From assembly GCA_020137815.1 (NCBI GenBank), contig CM035350.1, forward strand, positions 7,887,612-7,951,611: 64,000 nt of DNA, written 5' to 3'. Origin of the DNA: Hormiphora californensis (taxonomy: Eukaryota; Ctenophora; Tentaculata; Cydippida; Pleurobrachiidae). Below, piece by piece: positions 42,188 to 54,400 of the stretch; the stretch's first letter is position 1; each line of letters starts with the position of its first letter. Both the position numbers and the translations under genes were made by a program. Below the pieces are notes generated by a model. That model ran no database searches. It saw only the letters and a program-made list of their open reading frames with translations, and was not told where the DNA came from.

Positions 42188-45010
42188 GATAGAAAAAGAT
42201 AGAAAAAAGATAGGATGGTGTAATTGACGGGCCCTCGATCACTGACACTCTGCTCTGTCTGTCTAGAATTTATCATTGATTCATATATATTAGGCGTGAT
42301 TCAGCGTAACGCTGGGCAGGCACGGGGGTTGCAATTGTCACAATATAGAGAGTTCTGCTGCACCGTAACCACGATTGCACCTCCTCCGATCCAGCTAGGG
42401 TCTCCTGGACCAAATCTTCAGGCCTCCTTCTCAGCCCCTTTATCCCCTCTATCAGATTTTTCAGCTTTTTCATTGCCACCCTTCTCTGCCTCTTTGTCTC
42501 TGTGCTCCGCGAACTTCTTCGCCAACATTGTTGTAGCCATTTTGATGAGCGTGTTAAACTTTACCAGCACCACGTTTTTCTGTTACACGAGTTACAATAT
42601 AGTACCGGGCCAGAGGCGCCCATGGGGAAAGGGGTTCGTGGGTCCTTCCCATCCCCATATATATGGAATAAAGTCGGATTTTTTGAAGTTGTCACCCCCC
42701 CCCTTTTCACGCACAGCGTCGTATTTGTGCGTGACAGCCCCCACTCGAGCTCTCACTTTTCGGCAAAAAGCCACATTATATCATCGGAAAGAGCATAATT
42801 TTCCGTCCGTAAAGTTTTTGTTTGACGAAATTGGTCAAGAAACAATTACCGTAAGTTGGGGTAACTTTGTACCACTTTTTAGCATTCTCCTAAAATAACT
42901 CCTTGCCAGAACCACACTCGAAAATTTTTGAACCAAATAATCCCGTTCCAGACCTAGTACACCAGATATAACTAGTGAAATTTTTGGTCCCCTCTCATTT
43001 AATTACATTAATTAGCGTGTATTTTAGTGTAAGTGGGGTTTTAGGGCATGGGGTAACTTTGGAATGAGGGTGGGGGTAACTTTGGACAACCCGTCCAAAG
43101 TTACCCCAAGATAGTAAATATTGGAACAAACATAAATCCGAACATTTTGCAATGATAAATAAATGAACCTAAAATGTTTAAATGGGGTTTAAATGGGTCA
43201 ATAAATTAAAAAAGAACAATAGGGTTAGCCAAACGCCCCATGATTTAAAAAAACATTTGTTGATGTCGGCTCAACTTTTTTGGGTGTGAGGAATGATGAA
43301 ACTAGCCACCAAATAAAATTTCAGCTTCAATCGGACTTGATTTAGAGGTTGCCACATTCCGACCTGAAACCCATCAAAACTTCAGTAATTTGGGGTCCCC
43401 TCATCCATCCTGTAGTTTGGTAGATGGTATTGGCCCTATAGTTCTTTTTGCTGAATTGGATAGACAGGCCTAGTGTTCTACTTATAATGGGGTACTACGG
43501 CTACACATAAAGTGATTTGCTTTTTGGCTATCACCCCCTCTGTGCTCCTGCATAGATTTTCTACAAGACCGAGAACACTCCCATGCTCCCTTACTTCATA
43601 GCCCCCTTTCTCTCAGCTACCCATCTCACCATAACTAAGCTACCCCTAGGATGATGAGGAAACTTGCCCAGCGCGACTTTAGAGTTTGTATTGGTTTTTC
43701 AGGCGGGATTTTCTGTATTTAGCTCCATAAAATAGTTTTTTCAAAAATCGTAGTTTTTTTTTCCACTAACCTATCGAATAAGATGGATGGAAAAATGGGC
43801 TGTGTGCTGGGGCTGAATCTAGGGTATATGGCCCTAAACACATGCCGAGAGGTCCTACCCCGTACACGCGGCTCTCTCTAACTGGCCCTCTCGTTTCCTA
43901 ACCCCTGTCGTGCCTCTTCACTATCTGCCTTCGTCCAACAGAGACATCAAAATTCCAAACCTGTAGTGTGGGGTAAACTTTGGCAACCAACCCCGTCAAG
44001 TTACCCCCAAATTCAAAAATGGCTATGGGGTAAACACATTGCCACCCCTATTAGCTCAATTCAAGTAATTGAATCGGTTTTGAAAAATGGTTGCCCCAAC
44101 CAATTATTTTGAATTCCTAAAACCCTTCCAACCTCTTAACTGGAGACTACAGCTGTGATGTCGGACCTGTCCATTTATCTCCTAGCACCGGTCAAAGCTA
44201 AACGGATCCCCATTTTGGATTTGATACATTTTCAAGCGATTTTGCATCACTATGTTTGCCCCAAATTAGGTCCAGCTAATTATCATAGAATTGAAAATAC
44301 TAATTTTGACCCGTTAGTTCTAGACATTTGTAAGTTAATTTACTTTGTACAAAACTACGACCCAAAATTATGCCAAATCTGGTCGTTATCTGGGTTGGAA
44401 TTTTTGTTCATAAAAAAAAAAATCTCCAAATTTTTGAAAGTGTCCAAAGTCTACCCCTGCAAACAAAGTTACCCCAGATTACGGTATATAAAAGGCGTGA
44501 GAGCCAAAACAAGTTTCCGGCGTGTAAATAAAAAATCGTGCCGCCACCACGGCCCGGGGGGTGACAACTTCAAAAAATCCGACTTTATAATATGATCCCT
44601 CTCCTCAAAGTTTTGGCTATAATCGATTACCTCACTCTCGTTATCTGGTACCATAGAGCTTTCCATTGAATCGTCCCCGAAATCAGACACAAGTGCATCA
44701 TAGTCCAATGTTGATGTTTGGGAAATTGCATCATCCTGGTGAAGATTTATTATTATTTATGACAAAACAACATCTATACCATGTATACAGCTAAACAATA
44801 TATAATGTTGTAATCACTCACATCATTTTCACCGGGAAGTGTTGTAAAGATGTGAAGCAGTTTCCTCAGACTAGGTCGAAGGATGGAGGAGCACATGTTG
44901 CACGCCTCAACCTCTCCAATGTACTTCAGAAAGGTACTGTTTACTGAAACAAGTGTAATACCCCGTGTGTTATCTTGTGAATCTGGTGAAGGATTCTCAC
45001 TACACACCAT
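41723..45010 (-). CDS. Unidentified multi-exon gene (partial model)
   Basis: Three likely exons: 44822-45010 (ATG at 45010, donor gtgagt) encodes VSVNSTFLKYIGEVEACNMC and a Leu-rich helix; an exon starting at about 44743 (acceptor cttcaccag) joins in phase 0 and is very acidic with DYDALVSDFGDD; the last, about 42004 to 41723 (acceptor ctcgcag), encodes SDPIETLTVDRVYQLLSDAM and ends FTIIIGFH. A possible exon lies around 42300-42480. The intron between the second and last exon holds nested TIR elements, whose right end touches the acidic exon. No family is recognised and the ends of the middle exons are uncertain. It may be two genes. Confidence 0.4.
42145..42182. repeat. (GA)n microsatellite
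   Basis: Short pure GA tract inside the unidentified minus-strand gene. Confidence 0.85.
42671..44585. mobile_element. Outer TIR element (MITE-like), split by an inner element
   Basis: Left AAGTCGGATTTTTTGAAGTT and the complementary right end, continuing gtcacccccc, are next to TA. The arms on both sides of the inner element total about 280 bp, so the original was a short MITE. The left side contains a second hairpin (cacgcacagcgtcg / gtgcgtgacag). Confidence 0.75.
42849..44484. mobile_element. Inner TIR element carrying iterated GGGGTAACTTTGG motifs
   Basis: CCGTAAGTTGGGGTAACTTT at the left and CCGTAATCTGGGGTAACTTT as the complement at the right, both next to TA. The motif GGGGTAACTTTGG recurs in both orientations inside (about 43051, 43074, 43086, 43975, 44005). 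No transposase frame, so it is non-autonomous; TA flanks suggest a Tc1/mariner type. Confidence 0.7.
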
Positions 45011-45042
45011 CTATACGTTTGTCTCATATAAGACCGTCCTCT

Positions 45043-45069
45043 CCGCACCGGGCCGAAGGCCCGGTGCGG
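45043..45069. other. Perfect GC-rich hairpin (12-bp stem, 3-base loop)
   Basis: ccgcaccgggcc, gaa, ggcccggtgcgg. It lies just upstream of the ATG at 45010 on the minus strand, in AT-balanced DNA. Confidence 0.75.
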
Positions 45070-48000
45070 CTACGTGAGGCCGCGATGTACAGTCAGTGTC
45101 TGACAACTATACGTATACTACACAGATCGTTACCCAAGACTGACCTAGAAAGATAAACTCATCCGATCTGGCTATCTCCACAGTGGCACAGAAGGGTTTC
45201 TGAGAAAGGCAGTGGCGAAAGGGAGGGGTTAATCCACCACCGTGGAAACCAAGGCTTTGTACCGGTAATGTAGATTACCCACCTTTCATCACCTAAGAGA
45301 GAAGATTAGATAGGAGAGAGAGAAGAGAGAGAGAGGCTCTATCTAGATAGAGCTAGGCTACTATTTCTCGATAGCTATATAGAGCTCTCCTTCTCTTCTC
45401 TCGCTCCGCTCTCTATTCTCTCTCGATCGCGCTTCGCTTCTATCTTGTCTTTCTAGCCACTCGCTCTCTCTCTCTCTCCTTCTCGCTCTTCTCTCTCTCG
45501 CTCGCTCTCTCGCTCTCTACCCCCCTCTCTCTCTCTCTCCTTCTCTTCCCCTCCCAGACAGTTCATTTGGTGTCCCCGACCGGGCACAGCCACACTTCTA
45601 AAACGGCTTCACTATACTCTATCCACACCTCACTATCGCCCCATCTCCCATCTCCAACCGGCGTTTACGCTCCACCGTCTCCCCTGCACGAGTGGTAGAC
45701 ATAGACTTTTCTCTTGGTTCGGCGGTGTTATGCGGGTGGTCCGTCCCTTCTTTTCTCTCCTGGGCAGTCTCCTATGGGTATCAGAGTAGGGATTCCTGGG
45801 GTGGGCGTTGCGATGGGGGGTTCGGCGGGCGGGGCGTGGGACTCACTTTGGAAAATTCGATTTAGGGTGATTATTCCAGCTTCGGCCGGGGTCCCGCGGA
45901 GTCAGGTTGAAAACTACGTGGCTTTTCTGAGCTGTTTTCTGTCCGCCCCCGACATGTTTGTTGAGGCACGATTTAACGGATGATTAGAGGTCCGGGCGGA
46001 ACTCTAACTCACCTTTTCGAGTTGTGGGGGCGAAGTGAGTTCTCCTGTCCGCTAAAAAATGTCGAAATTCTACTTTTTGTCCCTGCCCTGCGCTAAACTC
46101 AACAAAGTCTTCACAGACTCTACAGACTCCACTTTCTTTAGACAGGGGGAACACGAGTGTACAGGGAAGGGCGGGGAGACATATGACTTGTTTGTGTGCC
46201 GCAGTGTAACATAGGCGAATTTCCGACCGAGTTTTCTGGTCCGGACTACGTAAACGTCTTGACCTTCAGTACACAGAGAAAAACGGGGCGGGTGGTGGAA
46301 TCTGTACAATGTGTCTGGCCGGGCGTACGATTGTGTGCAGAGCAGAGGGTGCATGCAAAGTTCTGGTGAGTTCCGGGGGAGAGAGAGGGCCTGACAGGAG
46401 TGGACAGAGAGTAAAAGAGAGAAGGAAGTGCTGAAGCAGCAAGGGTGGGGACCCACATGAAGATAGGGTTAAAAATCAAAAATTCGGGCTAGGCGCTGCA
46501 AACCTGTAATATTCCAGTCACAGTGGGGGGAAATTCTAAGCGGTCGAGTAGGGATTGGGGGAATGGGTTTCCTCTTCTTTTTAAAAAAAGGGCGCGGAAG
46601 TAGGGTAGAGTCTCTTTTGGTTGAGGTTTGGATGCCGGTGTGACCCATCCTCGCCGGGAACTCGGGCTCCCTCACTGGATAGCATTGAAGGCGGGAGGGG
46701 GGTTGGTGGTGTGTATGGTGGGGAAGGCGGTGGGGCTGGCATGGTCTGAGGTGGGAGGGGGGTGCCGGAGGGGAAGGGCTTCGAAAAAGTAAGAATCTCA
46801 TTTTAGAAATAATTGCGAAAATGTGTAATTGGGGTAAATAGGGGGGAGGGGGCTGACACTAAAAATGCGCTGAGAGGTTCAAGGGGGGAGATGTTAAAGG
46901 TCGGGGGGAAAAAAAAAAAAAGAAAATGGGGGCTGAAAAAGAGAGGGCGGGTTATGGGGGAGCTCTTGGAATGGGTTGAGGTCATCGGAATTTGTCGCTT
47001 AGGGCTCGATGCTGAAAAGGTTGGGAAAAAACGGGGGGGGTCGGGAAAGGAAAAAGATTGGGGTTCGGAGTAAAGAAACCGTACGGAAGCAGAAGGGGAA
47101 AACGGAAAGCGAGGGTGCAGGTAACGAGGGGGAGGGTCCCTTCTCCTCTATATATTTCCAATCCTTCCCCATCACTGGATCTTCTCTTTTCATCGTTTCA
47201 GGGTCACATGGGGTTCTGGGGGGGGTGAGGGGGGGGGTGTGGGGGGGGGGTGGCGGTATATCTCCTCGTCCAATGCTGTCTGTCCAGACCAGCAACTAGC
47301 AACTGCAGGCTGCGCTGCTCTCTGTAGCCTACTCAGTGACGATTCACCCATATAACCTTGTCTCGCTGGGGCTCTACAATTCTATCCGACAAGTCACCTC
47401 CCTCTCCTTCCCTTCATCATCACACGGGATACGCCATTTTATTCAATCTTCTCCCCACACGACCCGTTTCTCCTTCTACTATAACCGTTCACAAAAAAAA
47501 GAGCGAGGAAGAGAGATGGAGAAGGAAGAGAGTGGAGAGAATAAAAGAGGCTGGTCATTCACTCGCATTGGTTTTGTATCCTCCCTCTCTCCAATACATG
47601 GTTTTTCACCATCAGCCTATAAGCTATAGCTACCCCCCTATCCTCGACTCCAATCTATCACAAGCGAACCTACATCACTATTGTTGGAATCCTTTTCCTC
47701 CTCCTTATCGCGACCCATACCACTATGCAACTACTACTCAAGACCTTCTCTCTACTGAGCCGTCCCGATCCTATAATATGATCCATCAGAATATGAAACT
47801 CCTCAATCAATCTTCTCTGTGTTGACTGGAAATTTGGATTTTCTTCATTAGGCCTTTCGGTAAATACTGATCATGGAGAGATGGCAGAAATCGAGACGAG
47901 ACGAGTGGAGTAGTCAGAGAGTAGAGAGAGGTTAGAGTGACGGACGGTAGTTAGAACACGAAGACTAGGAGGTAGTACTGGTGTGTAGTAAAGATGATGT

Positions 48001-48347
48001 GAGAGCGAAGAGAGAAACAGATGATACAGAAGGACATAGGGAGTGGAACGCTAACGATATCAGAGTAGAGAAGTAGAATGCAGACTTCGAGACAGTAGAA
48101 AGAGCGCGGAAGGGAGTGTAGAGAGAGGAAGAGCTGAGGTGAAAAGAGATCGTGAGAATGAGAAGCACTTGAAGGGACCGATTAAGCTAATGAACGGGAT
48201 TGGGAGATGGGTTTTACAGTGTAGACTTATTGTCTAAACTGCACACATACTTTGTTTTCTCTTGTAATAATGATAGCTAGCTTCACAAAAGACTCAAAAA
48301 TTTTGTTTTGGAATACCTATTTCGCTTCGGCACGGACAGAAACTCAC
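45070..48347. other. Gene-poor stretch with purine/pyrimidine repeats and G-rich DNA
   Basis: AG/CT simple repeats at about 45302-45545, a G-rich, homopolymer-rich part at 46800-47260 (runs of g and a up to 13) and CT-rich DNA near 47390-47480. No frame with domain features or convincing splice pattern was seen on either strand. Base calls in the G runs look unreliable. Confidence 0.45.
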
Positions 48348-49090
48348 CTTTCTGACAATCACCATGGTCAAAAATCGACAAGTCCCACCCTCCTTAATCT
48401 TTTCTTTTTCGCGAGCCTTTTCCTGTAGTTTTTTGCAACGTGACACGTTTGTTGGTTTATTCATCCCTATGTGGAGTTCTCCTGTCCTCGAACCGAAGTC
48501 TCGTGACTACAAAACTTTCGAGTTTACGTGTCCGGCATACATCTTTGCCCTATGGTGCACCCTGTTTACAATTTCTTCGAGTATTTTTGTCCCTACGCTA
48601 TCGCAACTGTTTCTAGCTTGTGCGCTTCCTCCATAACTAGCACAGCCAAGTTCTCGACATCAGATAAGTAGTGCCAGGTGGGAGACCATAAAGTCACCGC
48701 ATCATTAAAAAAAAGTCGACTTGTAGACGTGTCGGCTCCACATTTTCGGACAATTAACTACTCACTTTCTTATGTGTACTGTCCAGGTATGAGTCTTACA
48801 GGTCCGTAGAGATGCCTTTAGAACTGCATTTGGCAGCTATCGTATGACTCACTGTTTCACCGCCCCCATATATACGTTCATAATATGTAAGGAGGGTTAG
48901 AACATAACAACAGGTCATAAGGAATTTTATCAGTCATGATTCTTGAACAAATTGTACCTGCCCTGAGGAGGAGACAGCACCACCATGGGCAATGACTCTC
49001 TGCTTCTCAGCCTCATCTGTCACATTATGGTCCTTAGTACAAATCTTTACGGAACAGGATTTACCCACACACTTCCCGTCCTTCCCTCCC
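48348..49090 (-). CDS. PP2C-type phosphatase-like exons (partial)
   Basis: Exon 48958-49090 (acceptor catctgtag, donor gtacaa) encodes CTKDHNVTDEAEKQRVIAHG, then GAVSSSG. This matches the PP2C (PPM) segment in which LTxDH is followed by an acidic helix and xGGxV. A second candidate exon, 48348-48506 (acceptor agttttgtag, donor gtgagt), ends FLTMVIVRK, which resembles the closing strand of PP2C folds. The intervening exons with the metal-binding Asp motifs (DG and GD) were not found. Could be a diverged or pseudo-phosphatase, or chance similarity. Confidence 0.3.
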
Positions 49091-49345
49091 CTACAGATGT
49101 AGGTTCTCCGTCAGTGCACACCCATATTCTCCAACGCGGCGGACGACTGCTCCTTGGAGAAGCTTTTTTGGTGGGACTGGCGTTATCGTTACTTCCTGTA
49201 AACATTGTGTTGTTGTTGTGAACTCAACAATAATTAATAGGTTTAAAGGATTGTATTGCTTGAATACAGGTGAAGATCCTCTCACTCTCTAAGTTTGTAA
49301 ATGTAGAAATTAGAAAGTAGAAACAGAATCAGCTAGTACTATCAA

Positions 49346-50600
49346 CTAATAGTATTTCATGTTAGTATTACAAGAAGGTGTCACGTCACTCTTCAATGTT
49401 ATACCCGTGTCAGTATTGGATGCATTGGAAGCGGGCCTGGAGGGTGAGATCGTCTGAAAGAGACACACAGTTCCAGTAACCCCACTCCATCGTGTCTGGC
49501 CCACTTCATCCTGCCCTTGTTTTAACATCACATCCATAGAATGAAAGGCTCTCTTCATGGCTCTCCTGCAGTTTAGGAGGGTGATTAGTCTTTGATCATA
49601 ATGGATACCATGAACGTTCAAATTCGATAGATCTAACTTGTAACCCACTTTTCTATATTCACTGGACAGTCCAGTGGACAGCTTTTACCTGATATCCTGT
49701 GCCGATGGGAAGGTATTTCCAGCCAGAACCTCCCTTACTTTTCCCCAGAAGTTTGCTGCAACCAATCGGGCTGATGTGTTCCCCTTGAGTCCCTCAAACA
49801 GGCCACATCCCCACAAAACCCCCTCTCCCCCGTCTGAAAGTGAGGAGCTGGTAGAGTGAAAGTAGTTATACAAACTTTGCAAGCTGTTACTACCTACCCT
49901 CGGATGTATCAACGGTCATGAAAGATTGTCGGAGTTCCTGGATCACTTCTTCAACGTGGAAAATATTCTCCTGAAGCTGTTCGATCTTCAGACCAAACCC
50001 GAGCGGCGCAGGTGGTTGTGAACACTCTGTAAATACGGGAATTCAAAAGTGGCACTAGATTTTTAGGGCTAAAGCATAAAGTCACGATCCTTACGACAAG
50101 ACTAACTGCTATCATCACACTTACCGGTATCGCCGGAAAAGAAGTTAAAGTTTTTGGGTGCCAGTGCCTCGGCCATTTTCTCGAATGCCGGTGATATGTG
50201 CCTCTCTTCAGGAACTTCCTTGAAATCCTTGAAGTATAGCATCTTGAGAGTATCGTATGCCGTTGTTAGCTGAGCAACTCGTGCCCTGTCTTTGGATAAC
50301 TCAAGATGCTCAATTTTACTGAAAATATTACGTTGTTATGCCTTTACTATATAATACTGAGTAATGGCATTACTCATCACATTCGAAAATCACCGACTAG
50401 AGAGAGTATAATAATGTGCTATGTATGTCTTACCAGCAGTAGTGTTTGGTAAGATCTAGGAAGGAGGGTGGGTAATTCTCCAGATTCAGGATGGCTAAAG
50501 ACTCATGCTGCTGGCTGTGCTCCCTCCAATGGCGAAGGGATATTTGCAGGCCACACTTTCCACATCGCACTGTTCTGAGTTTCTGCCGGACCAGCGACAT
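49346..50600 (-). CDS. Unidentified five-exon gene, 284 residues, N-terminal CxxC..H..H motif
   Basis: Exons on the minus strand: 50600-50434, 50318-50125, 50026-49898, 49833-49689 and 49565-49346 (stop). All borders are GT-AG and the exons sum to 855 nt in one frame. The product begins MSLVRQKLRTVRCGKCGLQI and continues SLRHWREHSQQH, a CxxC-x-HxxxH spacing like a single zinc finger. A Leu/Glu-rich helical middle (LGFGLKIEQLQENIFHVEEV) suggests a coiled coil, followed by WGCGLFEGLKGN and a Ser/Thr-rich tail. No known family comes to mind. The consistent splicing and frame make it a real gene; the last acceptor is the least certain. Confidence 0.6.
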
Positions 50601-50744
50601 GGGCTATCTGATGATGTGGTTACATTAGAGCTAACAATATCAAATTGGTAAAGTTGTCAATGAAAGAGAAGAAGAGAAGCATGATAATTTCAAAGTTGTA
50701 TGAGTTGCCCTTTCACTCGTAAAAAAAGAGAGGAGAGAGAGAGA

Positions 50745-50836
<92 letters not shown>

Positions 50837-51476
50837 CAGAGTGAGATACAGAGTGAGAAAAAGAAAGAGATGCAATGGACAGAGAGTCATGATAAACATA
50901 GGTTTGAGAATATTAAAACATTCATCTTTTAAAGCTGCCGGGGCTGGGACTGCGTGATATTCAGGATATTTTAGATCTACCAGGGGATAGGATCGGCATT
51001 TATTTGATATGCATAAGGGACAATGCATTTACAAAAGCTTTATCATTCATCCACGTCCGTAGTAACGGCGCTTGAGATTGGCAGATCTTTAAAACCCCAC
51101 GCTGCTTTAAACACACGTTTCTTCGTCCATACAGGAGGGCTTTGCACGCATCTCTGCTCTTTTATATCTAATATTAGCATGATTTATCTCTAGTAGCTCT
51201 GTCTCTTATTCTTCTTCCACTTTCCAACTCCTTCTTTATTCGGCGCTATACTTCTTTCATCCTCTGATCACCACGCCAATCGAATATATAACAAGGTGTG
51301 AGATTTATCACATGAAGGGTCAACTACTCAACTAGTATCGAAAACAAAAGACCGTCAGCAGAGGAAAACAATAATTGTCAGAATTCCTGGTGACATTGCT
51401 ATCAGCGGTGGCTTTCCCTATGCCAGATGGCACTGGGGGTATTTAGCTAGAACTCCCGCCACAAAATCCACATACC
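50601..51476. other. Divergent promoter region with (GA)n at 50728-50858
   Basis: Lies between the 284-residue gene (minus) and SNTX-like gene A (plus), so it should hold both promoters. Apart from the GA microsatellite no element was recognised. Confidence 0.45.
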
Positions 51477-54400
51477 ATGATTCTTGTTCCTCTGTTAGCG
51501 GTGTTGGTCGCTACCCAAGCGACAAACATTATCTGTCCTCCAGGGGTCAAAGTCTTCTCAGCTCGCGATGACTCACAATATTATTCATGTCCGGTGGTAG
51601 GCAAGGTAGCGGTCCTAGAGAGTTGCCAGCCTGGGGAAGTGTTCGATAGGGTCTCTGAAATGTGTGAGGGTTTGGAGAAGAGGTCGCTGGCTAAGGACAT
51701 TATAAATAGGCCCGTTATTGGGGAGGATGTGAGGCTTGGGACGCTGTTTGATGCTCGGAGGGGGTTCCTGTACAGCGGGTTTGAACTCTACACCAGAGAA
51801 AACCTAGAAAACAAAAAGACCGTCCAGGACGAAACAGGTGGGAAAACAAATACCTTCGTGTCCAATGATGAAAGGAGTAAGTTTAGCCAATTTGGGATCG
51901 GTGCGGAGATTGCGTTGTCCATCATGTCAGGACAAATCAAGGTGAAGGGAAGTGCCGAATTCTTCTCTAAAAACAGAGATAGCAGCAATGTTGCCCGGGT
52001 CGTCATGAGCTCAGAAGAAATCACTCGATCAGAAACCCTACCGATCTCTGACGACAAGGATTTTGATTACTGCGACCTGGTGAAGGAAGGAAGTGGCCCA
52101 ACTCACGTGGTCACCAACGTTGTCTACGGCAAGAGGGCGTATCTTGTTTTTGAGAAAACTGCAGGAAGCATGACTGACATTACGGCACTGAGTGGTCGGT
52201 TGGAGGCCCAGGTCCTGATTATTCCGGGTATGACCATTGGAGGGCACATTGCTATCAGTATCAATGGGACTGAGTACAAGAACGATGATGAAATGAGGGT
52301 AAAGTTTTACGGAGATACCATCTTGGAATCCGTTCCAACCACCTGGTTTCAGGCCATCACGACTGTAAACAAGGCCTTGAAGGATGTACCCAGTAGCCCC
52401 ATTGCATTCTCCCTGACACCCATTCAGTCTTACTGTAGCGGAGAAGGAGCTGGGCCGGTTATAAAGTCAATCACTGCCTCCCTTGTTGAGAAGTCGATCA
52501 AAATTATAAATAATATGGAAGTGGCAAGGCAGCGACTGGCGGCACTATTACAATCCGAAGCGGCAGTAAGGTATGCTGCAATTAAGAAGCAGCTGTCTCT
52601 GGTCCAGGCGGCTCTGATTGTCTTTAAAACTAGATATACAGCCAACATGGCAGACAAGATTACCAGAGTCAAGGCGGGCCAGGACGAGGAGAAAGAGCTG
52701 GTTAATCTCATGTCCAAATACTGGGAATCCCCCTTCTCTAGTGGACGGTTAAATGTCTTTCTCCAGCAGCGTGAGAGGGAGGTGTTCGCGGTGACTAAGA
52801 TTGTATCTGATGCTCTTACTCGCAATGACATGGAGTTAGCTGACCCAGTAACGGCAACAGACAACGCATGCATTTTCAAGAAACAGTACGCAACCGTATT
52901 CAAACTGAACATCTTACCAGAGCCTCAAAATGCCGAAAACTTCCTGGCAAACACCGACAGTGACTGGAACGAGGATAATTCTTGGATAAACAGCGACTAT
53001 GAGCTCTACAGGATTGGACAACAGAAGCAGGCCTTTGAGAGGTATGTGGAAACCAACCTAGCGAGGGTAAACGGACCAAGGTGTTACCTTGTCAAGCTAG
53101 ATCTAGTGGACAACAAGAGAAAGTTTGAGATGCGGCTCTACAAAAGCGGCCAGCAGATAACCAACACCTTCGTCCCACCTAAACGTGCTCCCCAACATTT
53201 GATGTGCTCTAAAAGATCAGCGGACGCCGTTGAGTTAAGGATGGGAAAACAAAATAATCCGGATGTCACCGGAATCAGGGTAATAGCTTCAAGTGTTACA
53301 GGACAAGGTGTCGTGAGGGAGCTTCCAAACGCTGACAGGGTAACGGTGACTGGATTGGAACCGGGTACAGTTTATGAGCTCACCGCTGAGTACATGGTTC
53401 AAGAGGAGCATGGTGTCAGTCCAAAAACTGCTCCAATCCACTGCTCCACTAGGGCCATCTCCGCTCCTTCCACAGTCACCGTCACTAAGACAACCACTAA
53501 CTCCATCACACTATCATGGTCAAAACCAGAAACTATCGCCCCAGCTCTGAAGGATACTTCCATTTCATATGAGGTATCAGTTAAAGGAAAAGTCAGTAAG
53601 AAACTAAGCACAAATGGTCTTTCTATGGATATTTCAGGACTGCCTGCTGGTTCACTCTACGATGTGAACATCGTTGCCAAGCTTCTTCAGCCTTCTCTCA
53701 CAGACCCCCACAGTTCACCAGCAATAATGGCTGCTATCACTGCTCCAGCTGCCCCTACAGCTCCTAAAGTTAGGGAGGTCCAGAACAACATGGCTATTCT
53801 AGAGGTTGACATGAGTGGTGTTCCCGTACCGAAAGGAGCTAGCAAGGACTACCTGTCTGTGAAGTATCACCAAGTGGATGGAAAGAGTGGTGAAATGATT
53901 GCAGGAACCCAGACTTCATTCATTCAGCGTGTTTGGGTAAGTAAGACGTGACATGAAGTGCCTGTTTACTGAACCCTTTATTTCATTGCATTATGTTCTT
54001 GAATACGCCTCCCTTTAAAATGTCCCTTTCCCCAGGTTGGTGGTTCTACAGATGTATTTCTGGGAGATCTTGTGAAGGGAACTAATTACGAAGCAACAGT
54101 GAGAGTACTAGTCCGGTACGACAAGACCATAGTTGCATCGCCCTACTCCGATCCCATTGCCATAAGAACGACCAATACAGAAAGTCCTCAGGAGCTGCTG
54201 AGGAATGACATTGTAGTCCTAACATCGGACACCGATAAGAGGAGTGATACTTTGGAAGGCAGTGTGAAGCGGTTGGAAACTGAACGGAAAGCACTAGAAG
54301 GCAGAATAGTAATTCCTGACTTCACTGTACTGGCAAGTTCCTCTCATCGATTCTTCAATTCCGTCGGACTGTCCTCTAAAGGTAAATAAAATGACTCATC

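Noticed and set aside
45714..47825. Several 80-155 codon frames in G- and C-rich DNA
   Set aside because: No domain, no splice pattern, and homopolymer runs make frames unreliable.
51788..53611. Minus-strand frames within gene A
   Set aside because: Antisense shadows; the plus strand has signal peptide, domains and splice sites.
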